A stretch of 64,000 nucleotides of DNA, from the NCBI RefSeq assembly GCF_000518285.1, contig NZ_JADH01000004.1, forward strand, positions 1 to 64,000, read 5' to 3'. The translations under genes were made by a program, and so were the position numbers. Position 1 is the stretch's first letter. The number at the start of each line of letters is the position of its first letter. Below, in pieces: positions 10,340-21,676 of the stretch. This stretch comes from Williamsoniiplasma lucivorax ATCC 49196. GTDB taxonomy: Bacteria > Bacillota_I > Bacilli_A > Mycoplasmatales > Mycoplasmataceae. Below the pieces are notes generated by a model that saw only the letters and a list, made by a program, of their open reading frames with translations, had not been told where the DNA came from and did not search any database.

Positions 10340-11536
10340 TTAATGGTTTTTAAAATGTGGTTGTTGTTCTTTTGGTCAATTCGGATTATTCGCAAAGTTT
10401 TTGTGATTGGTGACCAAAGCAACATTTCATTTTGAAAGATCTTGAATGAAAATTTTTGCTCGATCAAACATCGATTCCATATTAGTCACTTTACTCGTAT
10501 CTCATTGCCCTAAATTACAATTAAAATGATCTGTTTGGACAAACATTTCACTCATATCTAACACTTGCGAGGTGTTTCATTTGGATAGATCACCACTAAA
10601 GGCTTTTGCTGAAGCAAACATTTCTGGCATTTCTCGCACTTTTGTTGTATTTCAAGTTGATAGATCACCATTAAAAGCTTTTGCTGAAGCAAACATTTCT
10701 GGCATTTCTTCAACGTTTGATGTGTTTCATTGGTGAAGATTTTGATTAAATACACTAGCCTCACGAAACATACTATCCATATTGATAACATGCGCAGTGT
10801 TTCATGTGGTGACATCACCATTAAAATTTTGGGCCCCATAAAACATTGATTGCATATCAGTTACATTGGTGACATTTCATTGGGAAAGATCTTGATTAAA
10901 AGCTTTTGCCAAGAAGAATGTCCGTGCCATTTGTGTAATGTGCGAAGTATCTCACAAAGATACTTCATAACAATTAAAATTTTGGATATTTGCAAAGAAG
11001 TCATCAAGATTACTAATTTTTGGACTAATGTAATTCGGCACTTTTTCAACAGTGCTTGGTAATGCATGGGCCAGACCATAATCATACCAACCAATATTTA
11101 AAATTTCTCTTGTGCCCTCTGGGGCTGATCATTGTTTGGCAATTGTAATTTTGTGTGTCAAGTGGTCCAAATAAATTGTTTGATTTTGGTTTTCTTCATT
11201 TAAAACTTGACTCAATTGGAGTTGACCAGTAAATTGTTGACTATGATCGGCATCCAAATCAAAAGTTTCAACACCAATTTGTGGGTCAATTTCTCCTTGT
11301 CTCACTTCAAGACCAATGACTTTGGGTAATACTTGGTCAATTTTTGCTTGCAAAGCTTGGGCTGTTCAAAGTTGTTTGTTCCCATCAATTACTTTTTGGA
11401 GATCTTTTTCAATTTCTACCAATTGGTGTTTTTGAGGTTGGTTATCGGTTTTATTGCACGCCACTACAACTAGTCCACTGGCTATCACACCACTTGCAAT
11501 CACCAAACATGCCAAACAAGATAATAGTTTTTTCAT
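10340..11536 (-). CDS. BspA-like (DUF285) lipoprotein A
   Basis: A 398-residue surface lipoprotein: signal MKKLLSCLACL..., lipobox VVAC with Cys27. Residues about 35-130 form an N-terminal domain with the sequence ENQNQTIYLDHLTHKI and an ILNIGW linker, both shared with its paralogues; then come about eight 25-residue repeats of the W-N-T-x-x-V-x-x-M-x-x-M-F type, and a C-terminal cap (VTNHKNFANNPNWPKEQQPH) nearly equal in genes B, C and D. ATG 11536 has AAGGAG 8 bases upstream and is preferred over an in-frame upstream ATG at 11560. It is the last gene of the C-B-A operon, 24 bases after B. Function is probably adhesion or surface masking; the ligand is not known. Confidence 0.87.
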
Positions 11537-11560
11537 TTTTATCTCCTTCAAATTAACCAT

Positions 11561-12838
11561 TTATTTTGTTGGGAAATGTGGTTGTTGTTCTTTTGGCCAA
11601 TTTGGATTATCAGCAAAGTTTTGATGGTTGGTGACCAAACCAACATTTCATTTGGAAAGGTCTTGAATGAAAATTTTTGCTCTTTCAAACATCGATTCCA
11701 TGTTTGTAACTTTCGCAGTATTTCATGCCTTTAAATCACAATTAAAGTGTTCGGTTCTTTCAAACATTTCATTCATCTTAGTGACATTGGCGACATTTCA
11801 TTTTGAAAGATCCGCATGGAATGCTACTGCTCTTTCAAACATCTTACTCATATTAGTGACATTGGCGACATTTCATTTAGAAAGATCACCAGCAAATTCT
11901 GATGCTAAATGAAACATCATTGACATGTCTTGAACATTTGTTGTGTTTCAATTGGATATATCTTGATTAAAGAGCGATGCTCCTTCAAACATACTTCCCA
12001 TATCAGTGACATTGGCTGTGTTTCAAGTAGATATATCACCATTAAAAGCAGTAGCATCAGCAAACATCATTGTCATGTTAGTGACATTTTTAGTGTTTCA
12101 TTTTGAAAGGTCTTGATTAAAGTTTCGTGTTAAACAAAACATTTGTGTCATATCTTTGACTTGAGAAACATCTCATTGGGAAAGATCTTGATTAAACATA
12201 TTATTAGAAACAAATGTTGATTTCATACTGGTAATTTTCGAGGTATCTCAAAATGAAACTTCATTTGAATTAAAATTCATTGCACTATCAAATAAATGAT
12301 CGATCTTAGTAATGTGTGGTGAAATATAGTTTGGGACTTTTTGAATAGTGGGTGGCATTACATAAGCCACACCATCACTATCTCAACCAATATTTAAAAC
12401 CTCTAATGTGTTGGGTGGTGCTCCAGCATTTGATATCGCAATTTTTTTAGTCATTGGATCAATATAAATTGTCTTATTTTGATTCTCTTCATTTAAAACT
12501 TGCCTTAATTCTAATTGACCTTTTAATTTTTTTGTTTTTGTGGCATCTAAATTAAAAATTTCTACTCCGATTTGGTCATCAATTTGGTCTTGCTTCACTT
12601 CAATACCCATAGCTTCAGGAATTATTTGTTCAATTTTTTCTTGTAAAGCTTTTGCTGTTCAAAGTTTTGAATTATCATCAATTATTTTTTGCAATTTCTT
12701 TTCAATTTCAGTTATTTGGTGTTTATCACCCGGGTTTGGATGATCACCACTTTTATCACATGACACAACCATCAATGAACTTGCAATAATCCCACTTCCG
12801 ATGGTCAAACTTCCTAAAAAGGATAATAATCTTTTCAT
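11561..12838 (-). CDS. BspA-like (DUF285) lipoprotein B
   Basis: A 425-residue paralogue of lipoprotein A: signal with Cys27 (VVSC), N-terminal domain with the shared ENQNKTIYIDPMTKKI and VLNIGW motifs, nine or so 25-residue repeats, and the same C-terminal cap ending PNWPKEQQPHFPTK. Many repeats read KWNVANVTxMxxMFERA, so adjacent units are similar enough for slippage or recombination at DNA level. ATG 12838 lies one base after the stop of lipoprotein C and its AAGGAG ribosome site lies inside the end of C, so B is translated by coupling to C. Confidence 0.87.
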
Positions 12839-12839
12839 C

Positions 12840-14069
12840 TTAGTACTCCTTTAAAAAGTTAATTTGTTTAGTTTTAAAATGCGGTTGCTTTTCTTTTGGC
12901 CAATTTGGATTATCAGCAAAGTTTTTGTGATTGGTGACCAAATCAACATTTCATTTTGATAAATCTTGATTAAATGTTTCGGCTTTTAAAAACATTCCAC
13001 TCATATCAGTTACTTTGGAAGTATCTCATTTAGCAAGATCAATGTTAAATTTTGGTGCGTCTAAAAACATTTCACTCATATTTGTTACATTGGCAACGTT
13101 TCATTGAGAAATGTTGCCATTAAAATTTCTACTTAAAGCAAACATTCCGCCCATATCAGTGACTTTTGCTGTATTTCAATGAGATAAATCACAATTTATT
13201 GAAGTATTCCAAAACATCATTCTCATATCAGTTACATTGGCGGTGTTTCAATGAGACAAATCACCTTGAAATGCTGTTGTATAATTAAACATTGCTTGCA
13301 TATTTGTCACTTTACTTGTGTCCCATTTTGAAATATCACCATTAAATGTAAAATTAGCAACAAATAGATTACTCATATTTGTCACATTGGCAGTGTTTCA
13401 GCGCGAGATGTCTTGATTAAATAATTCGGTGTTAGCAAATAGTCCAGACATGTTAGTGATATGAGAAGTATCTCAATAACTAATTTCACTGCAATTAAAT
13501 TTTTGTGCTCCAATGAATAATTTTGCAAGACTAGTGATTTGTGGGCTAATATAGTTAGGTACTTGCAAAACTGTTGTTGGTAATGTATATGCTTGTTGAT
13601 ATGTTTCACTTTTTGGGTTATTATCTCAACCAATATTTAAGATGTCTGTTGTACCATCTGGAGCAGATCCATCAACTGCCACGATGATTTCTCAAGTTGG
13701 GTCCACAAAGATTGTTTGATGTTGATTTTCTTCATTTAAAACTTGGTTTAATTTTAATTTACCTTCAAATTCTTTGGTGTTTGTGGCATCAATAGTAATT
13801 ATTTCAGCCCCTATTTTAGTATCGCTTTTACCTATTTTAACTGCAATTCCTGTGGTCTTGGGAATGGTTTTTTCAATTTCATTTTTTAAATCTTCAGCTG
13901 TTCAAAGTTTTTTATTAGCATCAATAACTTTTTGAATATCTTTTTCAACATCTGAAACATTATGTTTATTATGTGGACTTTCTTTATCACATGAAACAAC
14001 CATTAAAACACTTGCCATAATTCCAGTTCCAAGAGATAAACATCCTAATAAAGATAGTATTTTTTTCAT
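12840..14069 (-). CDS. BspA-like (DUF285) lipoprotein C
   Basis: First gene of the operon, 409 residues, signal MKKILSLLGCLSLG with lipobox VVSC (Cys27). N-terminal domain with ENQHQTIFVDPTWEI and ILNIGW; about ten 25-residue repeats (SHWNTANVTDMRMMF and alike); C-terminal cap PNWPKEKQPHFKTK followed by eight extra residues (INFLKEY ending) that carry the ribosome binding site of gene B. One repeat (FWNTSINCDLSHW) is two residues short. ATG 14069 follows AAAGGAG. No clear promoter box is seen in the 338-base gap upstream. Confidence 0.87.
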
Positions 14070-14368
14070 ATTTATTTCTCCTTTTAAAATAAGTTTGCTA
14101 ATTTTATAAATATTTATTAATTAATTTTTTATGCCCAGTAATCTAAATTTTGCTTTTATTTAATTTAAAAGATATGGCAAAAAACACATCATTTGATATT
14201 GATAACGTGGTCATAATGATCAGAAGTTAAATTATATTATTTTTAATTTTAAATATATGTAAAAAGAAGTTTACTTATTTTGATTATCCTTATCCCCTAA
14301 AAGGATAAGCTTAATTTAATTATCCACCTTTCTTTTTATTTAAAAATAATTTAAGAAAAAAATAAAAA
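14070..14368. other. Gene-free gap upstream of the DUF285 operon
   Basis: No open frame of note. It must hold the promoter of the C-B-A operon, but I see no convincing -35/-10 pair. A small inverted repeat CTTATCC/GGATAAG (14289-14295, 14303-14309) has no T run and could be a regulatory hairpin or protein site. Confidence 0.4.
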
Positions 14369-14390
14369 AATATAGGTGGAAACCTATATT
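14361..14390 (-). terminator. Terminator of the membrane protein gene at 14408
   Basis: Inverted repeat AATATAGGT/ACCTATATT with a 4-base loop (14369-14390), followed on the minus strand by a T run (14361-14370). Confidence 0.75.
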
Positions 14391-14407
14391 AAAAATGAAG
14401 CTTTTAA

Positions 14408-15094
14408 TTAAACAATTGGATTAATTGAAAAAGGAATGTATGATTGTATTTTTAAGAAAAAAGTTAGTTTTCCTAAGTCTTCTTGTGGTAAATGTTTTTT
14501 CATTTCCATAATGATTTTGTCATTTCTTGTACCATTTAGATTAATTCATCAAACAAAAATAATCACTTGGATAAACCACCCTAAAATAGCAAGTGCTTGT
14601 AATCCAGTTTGCACTCCCCAAGATAAACGCCCTTGTGCCATCGTGTCGGTCATTGGTGATAACAATAATAATAAAATTGACCCAATTAAAGTTGCAATTC
14701 AAACTAATGTTAAAAAATAAATCCCTCAAAATTGTCAGCGATTAATTCTATTTTCTAAAATAGAATTATTAGCAGTATTTAAATTAGATGCTAAATGACT
14801 AATAATTCAAAGATTTTCACTTGCTAAATTTTTCGGTTTAATCCAAATGATTTTTGGTTTTCAAAAATTGGTTCAGCAATTAAAAAAAATCTTTTTTTGA
14901 TGAAAAATAAGTTCGTTTTTGGCTAAAAATTCTTCATTTAAAACATCTTGAGCTGAAAACAAAGTCATTGTTTTCTTAGCTTTGATTAAAAGAAAAAATT
15001 TACCAACAATTACATAAACCAGTCCGCTAGCAGAACAAATGAAATAAATAAGCAAAATTGCAGCATTTGTACTGGAAAGTAAATTATTAAACAT
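14408..15094 (-). CDS. Membrane protein of unknown function
   Basis: A 228-residue protein I do not recognise. Hydrophobic segments at about residues 12-37, 123-147 and 160-180 point to three membrane helices, with a soluble stretch of about 80 residues between the first and second. Seven or more UGA codons are read as Trp, giving a Trp-rich protein. ATG 15094 has a strong AAGGAGG ribosome site. It sits alone between two DUF285 lipoprotein loci, with its own terminator, and has no visible link in sequence to them. Confidence 0.7.
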
Positions 15095-15396
15095 TTTGCC
15101 TCCTTAGCAATTAAAAAATTTTATTAATAAATATTAAATAATTGTTGCTTTTTTCAATAATATTTCTCAATAATAACCCTTTTATCATATCACTCTCACC
15201 AAATAAATAAATAAATAAATATCTTAAAAATTTTTGAACACTAATAAAGACACCAATGTAATTTAAAATATGACTTTAACAAAAATTGCAAAAAGTCATA
15301 TTTTAAATTTATAATTGCCATTTTAGCAATTAAATCAAGAAAAATAATCTTAAAATTATTTATTCTTATTTACATAATTTTAAGACTTATCTAAAA
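15095..15396. other. Gene-free gap with two AT-rich inverted repeats
   Basis: Holds a perfect 17-bp inverted repeat (15261-15277 with 15292-15308, 14-base spacer) and an 11-bp one (CTTAAAATTAT at 15349-15359 with 15374-15384). Both lie just after the end of the large DUF285 gene on the minus strand and may act as its transcription stop, though neither has a proper T run. A run of four AAAT units is at about 15202-15218. Confidence 0.5.
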
Positions 15397-17722
15397 TTAT
15401 AATTTAAAATGTGGTTGTTTTTCTTTTGGTCAATTTGAATTATTTGTGAAATTTTGGTGCGAAGTAACTGCATCAACATTTCATTTTGATAAATCTTGAG
15501 CAAAAACTTGATTATCTTTGAACATTTCATCCATTTGAGTTACTTTAGCGGTGTTTCATTTAGAAATGTCTTGGTTAAATTTAGTAGTACCCGAAAACAT
15601 ACTATTCATAGTAGTAACATTTTGTGTGTTTCAAGTTGTAATATTACCATTAAAATTAGTGGCAAGATGAAACATATAATTCATATCAGTCACTTTTGAA
15701 GTATCTCATTTCGATAAGTCTTGATCAAATGCACCAGCTCCATCAAACACACAACTCATAATTGTTACATTAGTCGTGTTTCATTTAGAAATGTCTTGAT
15801 TAAAAGCAGTGGCACCATTAAAGATGCGATCCATTGTAGTCACCTGAGATGTATCTCAAGTGGAAATATTGCCATTAAAATTAGCGGCTTTATGAAACAT
15901 GAAATCTAAATTAGTAATTTTTGATGTGTTTCATTTCGAAAGATCTTGGTTAAAGACACTGGCTTCATCAAACATATGTTGCATGCTAGTGACACTTTGT
16001 GTGTTTCAAGTTGTAATATTGCCATTAAAATTAGTAGCTTGATGGAACATATAACTCATATCAGTCACTTTTGAAGTATCTCATTTAGATAAGTCTTGAT
16101 TGAACGCACTAGCTCCATCAAACATACTACTCATAATTGTTACGTTAGTCGTGTTTCATTTAGAAACATCTTGGTTAAAGGCGGCAGCAGAATTAAAGAC
16201 ACGATTCATTGTAGTCACCCGAGACGTATTTCAAGTGGAAATATTACCATTAAAATTAGTAGCTTGATGGAACATTAAATCTAAATTAGTCAGTTTTGAT
16301 GTGTTTCATTTAGAAAGATCTTGGTTAAAGACACTAGCTCCATTAAACATATTATTCATATCAGTGACATTGCTAGTATTTCACTGTGATATGTCTTGGT
16401 TAAATGCACTAGCTCCCTTAAACATATTCCCCATACTAGCAACATTTGCGGTGTTTCAATTGGAAATATCACTATCAAATGTTAAATTATTTTCAAAGAG
16501 GTTGGCCATGTTGACAATGTGTGTTGTATCTCAATCACAAATATCACCAACATCTCCCAATCCAGACAATAAATAACTAATATTTAAAATATTTGGACTA
16601 ATATAATCTGGTAGATGTGTTACTGTTTGTGGCAAGTGATTAATCGCTTGTTTTGTGGTTTCTTCTCAACCAATATTAATTATTGTGGTCACATTCGCAG
16701 GTAAAGCACTACCACTGGGTACTTCAACTATTTTGTTTGTCAAAGGGTCAATGCAAATTGTTTTACTATTCACATTTTTATTAATAACTTGATACAAGAC
16801 CATGTCATCAAAATAATGTTGACTCTTATTGGCATTAAACTCAAAACCAATTGCTCCAATACTTTGATCCTCGACTTTGACAGTAATAGTAACATCATCT
16901 GCATCAGGGGCAATTATTTTCATTTGCGTTTGCACTTCTGCAAGCGTATGAAGTTGCTTATCTTCTTGATTTAAAAATTTTTGCATTGCTTTACTTAGAT
17001 CAGAAACATTACCTTTGGCAGCATGAAACGAAATATTTACTTGACCATAAAAATCCTCTGTCCCCACAACTGTGGCACTATTTCTAGTTATATCTTTGAT
17101 CGTAAATTTTGCTAATTTAGCATCAGGATTTTTAGCAATAATTGCCGTTCTAATCATTGATTCTTCACTTAATTCTATTGGGTCTAGTTCTGTTGTGGTA
17201 ATGAAATTATGAATTTCTTTTTTAACAGTATAAGTAACTTCTTCAGTTCCTGAATAATGTCCAGTTCCTTTCAACTCTGCATGGCTAATTGTAATTTGAG
17301 TGACATCAAAAGTATCTTGTTTAGCATTAGGATTTTTATCAAAAATCGCTTGTTTAATCGTGTCTGGATTTTCATTGTCTAACAAACCCAAAGCAGTAGC
17401 TTGAATATCAACATGGATGTCTTGTTTCGTTGTAAAGCTAACTTTTAGAGTCCCTTCATAATCCCCCGTACCAATAATGTCAGCATCAGTTTTAGTAATA
17501 TTGGCAACATCGAAAGTTACTGATTTAGCTTCTGGATTTTTATTCACAATTGCATCTCTAATTGTTTGTTCTTGATTATTGTCAAGTTCACCCAAATCTT
17601 TATTTTTAATTTGTGTGTTAATGTTTATTTTTTTATGTTCATGTTTGTTACAAGCAACAACTGATGCTGTTGTTCCTCGCAACAACACCTAATCCAGCAA
17701 GTATGCTTAATAGTTTTTTCAC
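15397..17722 (-). pseudogene. Large BspA-like (DUF285) lipoprotein D, frameshifted in the signal peptide
   Basis: About 775 codons, the largest DUF285 gene here. The GTG at 17722 with AAGGAGA starts VKKLLSILAGLGVV, then the frame runs into a stop after about 24 codons; removing one G/C pair near 17676-17680 (plus strand CCTCGC) restores GVVAGTTASVVAC with lipobox Cys24. From there the frame is open to 15397. Residues about 30-230 hold three related modules of about 60-66 residues (pattern AIxxKNPxAK...TGxYxG); then the shared ENIGW-type linker, about 17 repeats of 25 residues and the common C-terminal cap PNWPKEKQPHFKL-like (here SNWPKEKQ). An internal GTG at 17688 would give a protein without a full signal. 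It may be a pseudogene, a switched-off variant, or a sequence error. Confidence 0.75.
15600..16350 (-). repeat. 375-bp tandem segmental duplication in lipoprotein gene D
   Basis: Sequence in about 15600-15975 recurs 375 bases further on (about 15975-16350) with few changes; for example the stretch beginning ATCAGTCACTTTTGAAG at about 15685 returns at 16060. The unit spans five 25-residue repeats, so the protein has a higher-order repeat on top of the basic 75-bp period. Confidence 0.8.
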
Positions 17723-18171
17723 TATATTTCTCCTTTTTTTCCTTTTTTTAAAAATAGATCATTTATGTATTTCAAAATCACGATTTATAAAAAGTGATAA
17801 TAAAAAATGTTTATGGTAATAGTTTATCGCGAATGCTTGATTTTGAAATTTATATTAAATATGTAGTTGTGGTGAATGCACAATAATAATAAAGATTTGC
17901 ATAACAGATGCTTTGTAATTCTTCAGTTATTAGTTGTGACATCGAAACATAAGTTCTCTAGATAATGTAAAAAAATCAAAATTTAATTTTGTGTTTAAAC
18001 TGACTTTAATTATTATGTCTTGGTGAAATTATGTTTTATTAATTTATGTAAAGTTTGATAAATGTCTATTTCTGGAATATTATAATAAACTAATTTTCAT
18101 CGTATTATCTTTTTGCGATAACCTTGCTTTTATTATCTCCTTTTTTTTGTTTTTTAAAACATAAAAATTAA
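17723..18171. other. Gene-free gap upstream of lipoprotein D
   Basis: About 450 bases without an open frame of note on either strand. It holds an inverted repeat of 12 bp (ATTTCAAAATCA at 17769-17780 and its complement at 17838-17849) and, near 18135-18150, a minus-strand AAAGGAGATAATA that looks like a ribosome site but leads only to a six-codon frame, perhaps a relic of a lost gene. No firm promoter is seen. Confidence 0.4.
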
Positions 18172-18204
18172 TTTTTTCAAATAAAAAATAGGTTGAACCT
18201 ATTT
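18172..18204 (-). terminator. Terminator of the hypothetical gene at 18233
   Basis: Inverted repeat AAATAGGTT/AACCTATTT (18186-18204) followed on the minus strand by a T-rich run. Confidence 0.75.
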
Positions 18205-18232
18205 CAAATTTGCTAAATTTTTGGTTTTCTTA

Positions 18233-18988
18233 TTAAAAAATAAATTTAATCGGTAAATAAAAGTTAATTTCACCATCACGAGTTAAGGGTTTACCAATAA
18301 TAATTTTTTTATCATAACATTCCAAACGGTAAAAGAAAGCCCCTTTTCAAATGACGTTTTTTTCAGCCAGATTATCTAAGTTGAGATAAAATAATTCACC
18401 AGTTGCTTCATCAGAAACTAAAAAGGCTTTAGTGTCAAAATTAGCAATCATCAAATTTTTTGGTGAAATATAAATGATTTCATCTTGATAAATAATTTCT
18501 TTATTTTCAGTTAAAAAAATTGTTTCAGTTTTGATATTAACAATTTTTTTAAGATTGTATTTGTAAGGAATAAATTCTTGGTCTCAATAAAAAGTCTGAT
18601 TCAGTTTTAGATGTTTATAAAATTTAAATTTCTGGTTTGAACCTAAATACAAATATTCTTCTGTAACTAAAATTGGTTGAGCATTTTCATCAAGATTGAA
18701 AATGTAATCAGCAAAAACATTTTCAACTTGCAAATCGGTGTTTGAAAGTGCCAAAGGATCAGAAAACATTGGTGAAGGGTGAGCAATAAATTTACGTTCT
18801 CAAGTATTTTTATTTTTTAAATTTTCTAAAAGAATGTTTAAGTCCATCTTTAACAAAAAATGCTTTTGGTGTTGAAGGGTGGTGTCTGTAAAAAACACTT
18901 GATGATTACGAATTCAAAAATTGGATATTCATCCAGTTTCAATAAAATCAACAACCCTTAATTTAGGCATTTTTGGTTTTGCTTGCAT
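18233..18988 (-). CDS. Conserved-type hypothetical protein
   Basis: A 251-residue soluble protein rich in beta-strand patterns and aromatic residues, starting MQAKPKMPKLRVVDFIETGW. No signal, no membrane helix, no motif I can name. ATG 18988 has AGAGGAAT directly upstream; an in-frame ATG at 19006 lacks a ribosome site. Three UGA codons give Trp. It lies downstream of pgk, only 30 bases after the pgk hairpin, so it may be expressed by read-through from the gapA-pgk region. Its function is unknown. Confidence 0.75.
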
Positions 18989-19018
18989 AATTCCTCTTTT
19001 AATCATTTTAATAAAAAT

Positions 19019-19047
19019 AAACAAAGATAGTCCAACTATCTTTGTTT
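19019..19047 (-). terminator. pgk terminator
   Basis: 12-bp perfect stem AAACAAAGATAG with a 5-base loop, followed by T-rich sequence on the minus strand. Confidence 0.8.
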
Positions 19048-19065
19048 TTAGATTAATTGCTAATT

Positions 19066-20277
19066 TTAGTTTTTGGTTTGAATGGCGTCAATTCCCGGAA
19101 GCACTTTACCTTCCATATATTCAAGTGAAGCTCCTCCACCAGTTGAAATTCAAGAAAAACTATCTTTGAATCCTAATTCAATGGCAGCTGCAGCTGAATC
19201 TCCTCCACCAATTAAAGTAAAGGCACCTTTTAAATCAACAATTGCTTGAGCAACTGCTTTGGTTCCATGAGCAAAATGAGAAAATTCACTAACTCCCATT
19301 GGACCATTTCACACGACAGTTTTAGCACCAACTAATTGTTGTTTAAACAATTCAATTGTTTTTGGTCCAATATCTAATCCCATCACATCATCAGGTAAAT
19401 CCGGTCCTGAGAATGTTGCTTTTTCATTACTAAAAGTTGTTGAGTTAGCTGAATCAATTGGTAAAATAATTTTTCCGTGAGCCATTTCTAAATATCTTTT
19501 AGCATCTTCAACTTTATCCGCTTCTAAAAGTGATTTACCAATTTTGTGGCCTTGAGCAGCAAAGAAAGTATAAGCCATTCCTCCCCCAATTAAAATTTTG
19601 TCCACTTTAGTTAATAAGTTATCAATCACGCCAATTTTATCAGAAACTTTTGCGCCCCCTAAAATCGCCACAAATGGACGTTCTGGATTATCAATTCCTT
19701 TAGCTAACATTTTTAGTTCTTGTTCCACTAAAAAACCAATCGCTGAAACGGGAATGTATGTTGAAATTCCAACATTTGATGCATGAGCACGGTGTGATGT
19801 TCCGAAAGCATCGTTCACAAACACCTCTCCTAAACTTGCTCAATATTTTCCTAATTCAGGATTATTTTTAGATTCATATTTCACAACTTCATTATTTTTA
19901 ACGTCTTCAAAACGTGTATTTTCAATTAAAACAATTTCCCCATTTTTCATATTTTCAATGGCGTTTTCTAGTTCTTCTCCTCTGGTTTGAGCAATAAAGT
20001 TAACTTTTTGTCCTAATAATTTTTCTAAACGTAGTGCCACTGGGGCTAATGATTTAGTTTTTTTATCATCTTCACTTTTAATGCGTCCTAAATGTGAAAA
20101 TAAAACTACTTTAGCTTGTTGTTGAACTAAATATTTAATAGTTGGTAGTGATGCTTGAATACGATTATCATCTGTGATTTTTCCATTACTTAATGGAACG
20201 TTAAAATCGACACGCACCAACACTTTCTTATTTGCAACTTGGATATCTTGCAATGTTTTCTTTTTGTTGTAATCCAT
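19066..20277 (-). CDS. pgk: Phosphoglycerate kinase
   Basis: Converts 1,3-bisphosphoglycerate and ADP to 3-phosphoglycerate and ATP in glycolysis. The 403-residue protein has the family signature [16 protein letters not shown] near the start, the substrate residues LFSHLGR and the [15 protein letters not shown] stretch, the hinge, and the nucleotide-binding [12 protein letters not shown] and [14 protein letters not shown] in the C-terminal lobe. ATG 20277 follows AGGAG. It is next to gapA, the preceding enzyme of the pathway, with a terminator hairpin between them that may attenuate transcription. Length is normal. Confidence 0.97.
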
Positions 20278-20329
20278 TTTTTTCTCCTAATACTTATTAA
20301 TTTTACTATTTTCTGAAATTAAATAAAGA

Positions 20330-20356
20330 AAAAGCGACACATCTAGTAGCGCTTTT
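20330..20356 (-). terminator. gapA terminator / attenuator before pgk
   Basis: On the minus strand AAAAGCGCTAC pairs with GTGTCGCTTTT (one mismatch, 5-base loop) and is followed by a T run. Confidence 0.7.
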
Positions 20357-20385
20357 AACTTTTAAATTAAATTTCTCTTAAGTTT

Positions 20386-21399
<1,014 letters not shown>

Positions 21400-21615
21400 A
21401 TTTTTCTCCTATACAAGGGATATTATAACTTTTTGTAAAAAGAAAATCATCTTTTTTTTTGCTTAAACCCCCTAAAAACTCAATAAAAGTTGCTTAATTA
21501 ATGCCAATATTTTAAAAGATGACCATAAATTTTTATTTTATGACGTTAATTAATCTTTTGCCCAACTTTGTTTGGATAATTTTATGTTTGTTTTTGATCT
21601 TGGTTTTTGAAAAAA

Positions 21616-21649
21616 CACAAAAAAGATTTTCTTGTTGACAAGAAAATCT
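21616..21649 (-). terminator. Terminator of the GDSL/MOLPALP operon
   Basis: 11-bp perfect stem AGATTTTCTTG with loop TTGA (21624-21649), followed on the minus strand by TTTTTTG. The rest of the gap 21428-21615 shows nothing of note. Confidence 0.85.
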
Positions 21650-21676
21650 ATATTTATCATTGCTTTAGTTGGTGTT

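Noticed and set aside
10550-16500. Regular 75-bp repeats that might suggest a CRISPR array or satellite DNA
   Set aside because: The repeats are coding, in one frame, vary in the manner of protein repeats and have no conserved repeat/unique spacer layout.
11560-16600. Plus-strand open frames across the DUF285 genes (for example 11667-11912, 15496-15699, 16301-16576)
   Set aside because: They are antisense shadows of the repeat-coding strand; the same periodic pattern appears in each and none has a ribosome site.
18130-18160. Ribosome site AAAGGAGATAATA on the minus strand as the start of a further gene
   Set aside because: The frame that follows ends after six codons and no alternative start gives a longer product.
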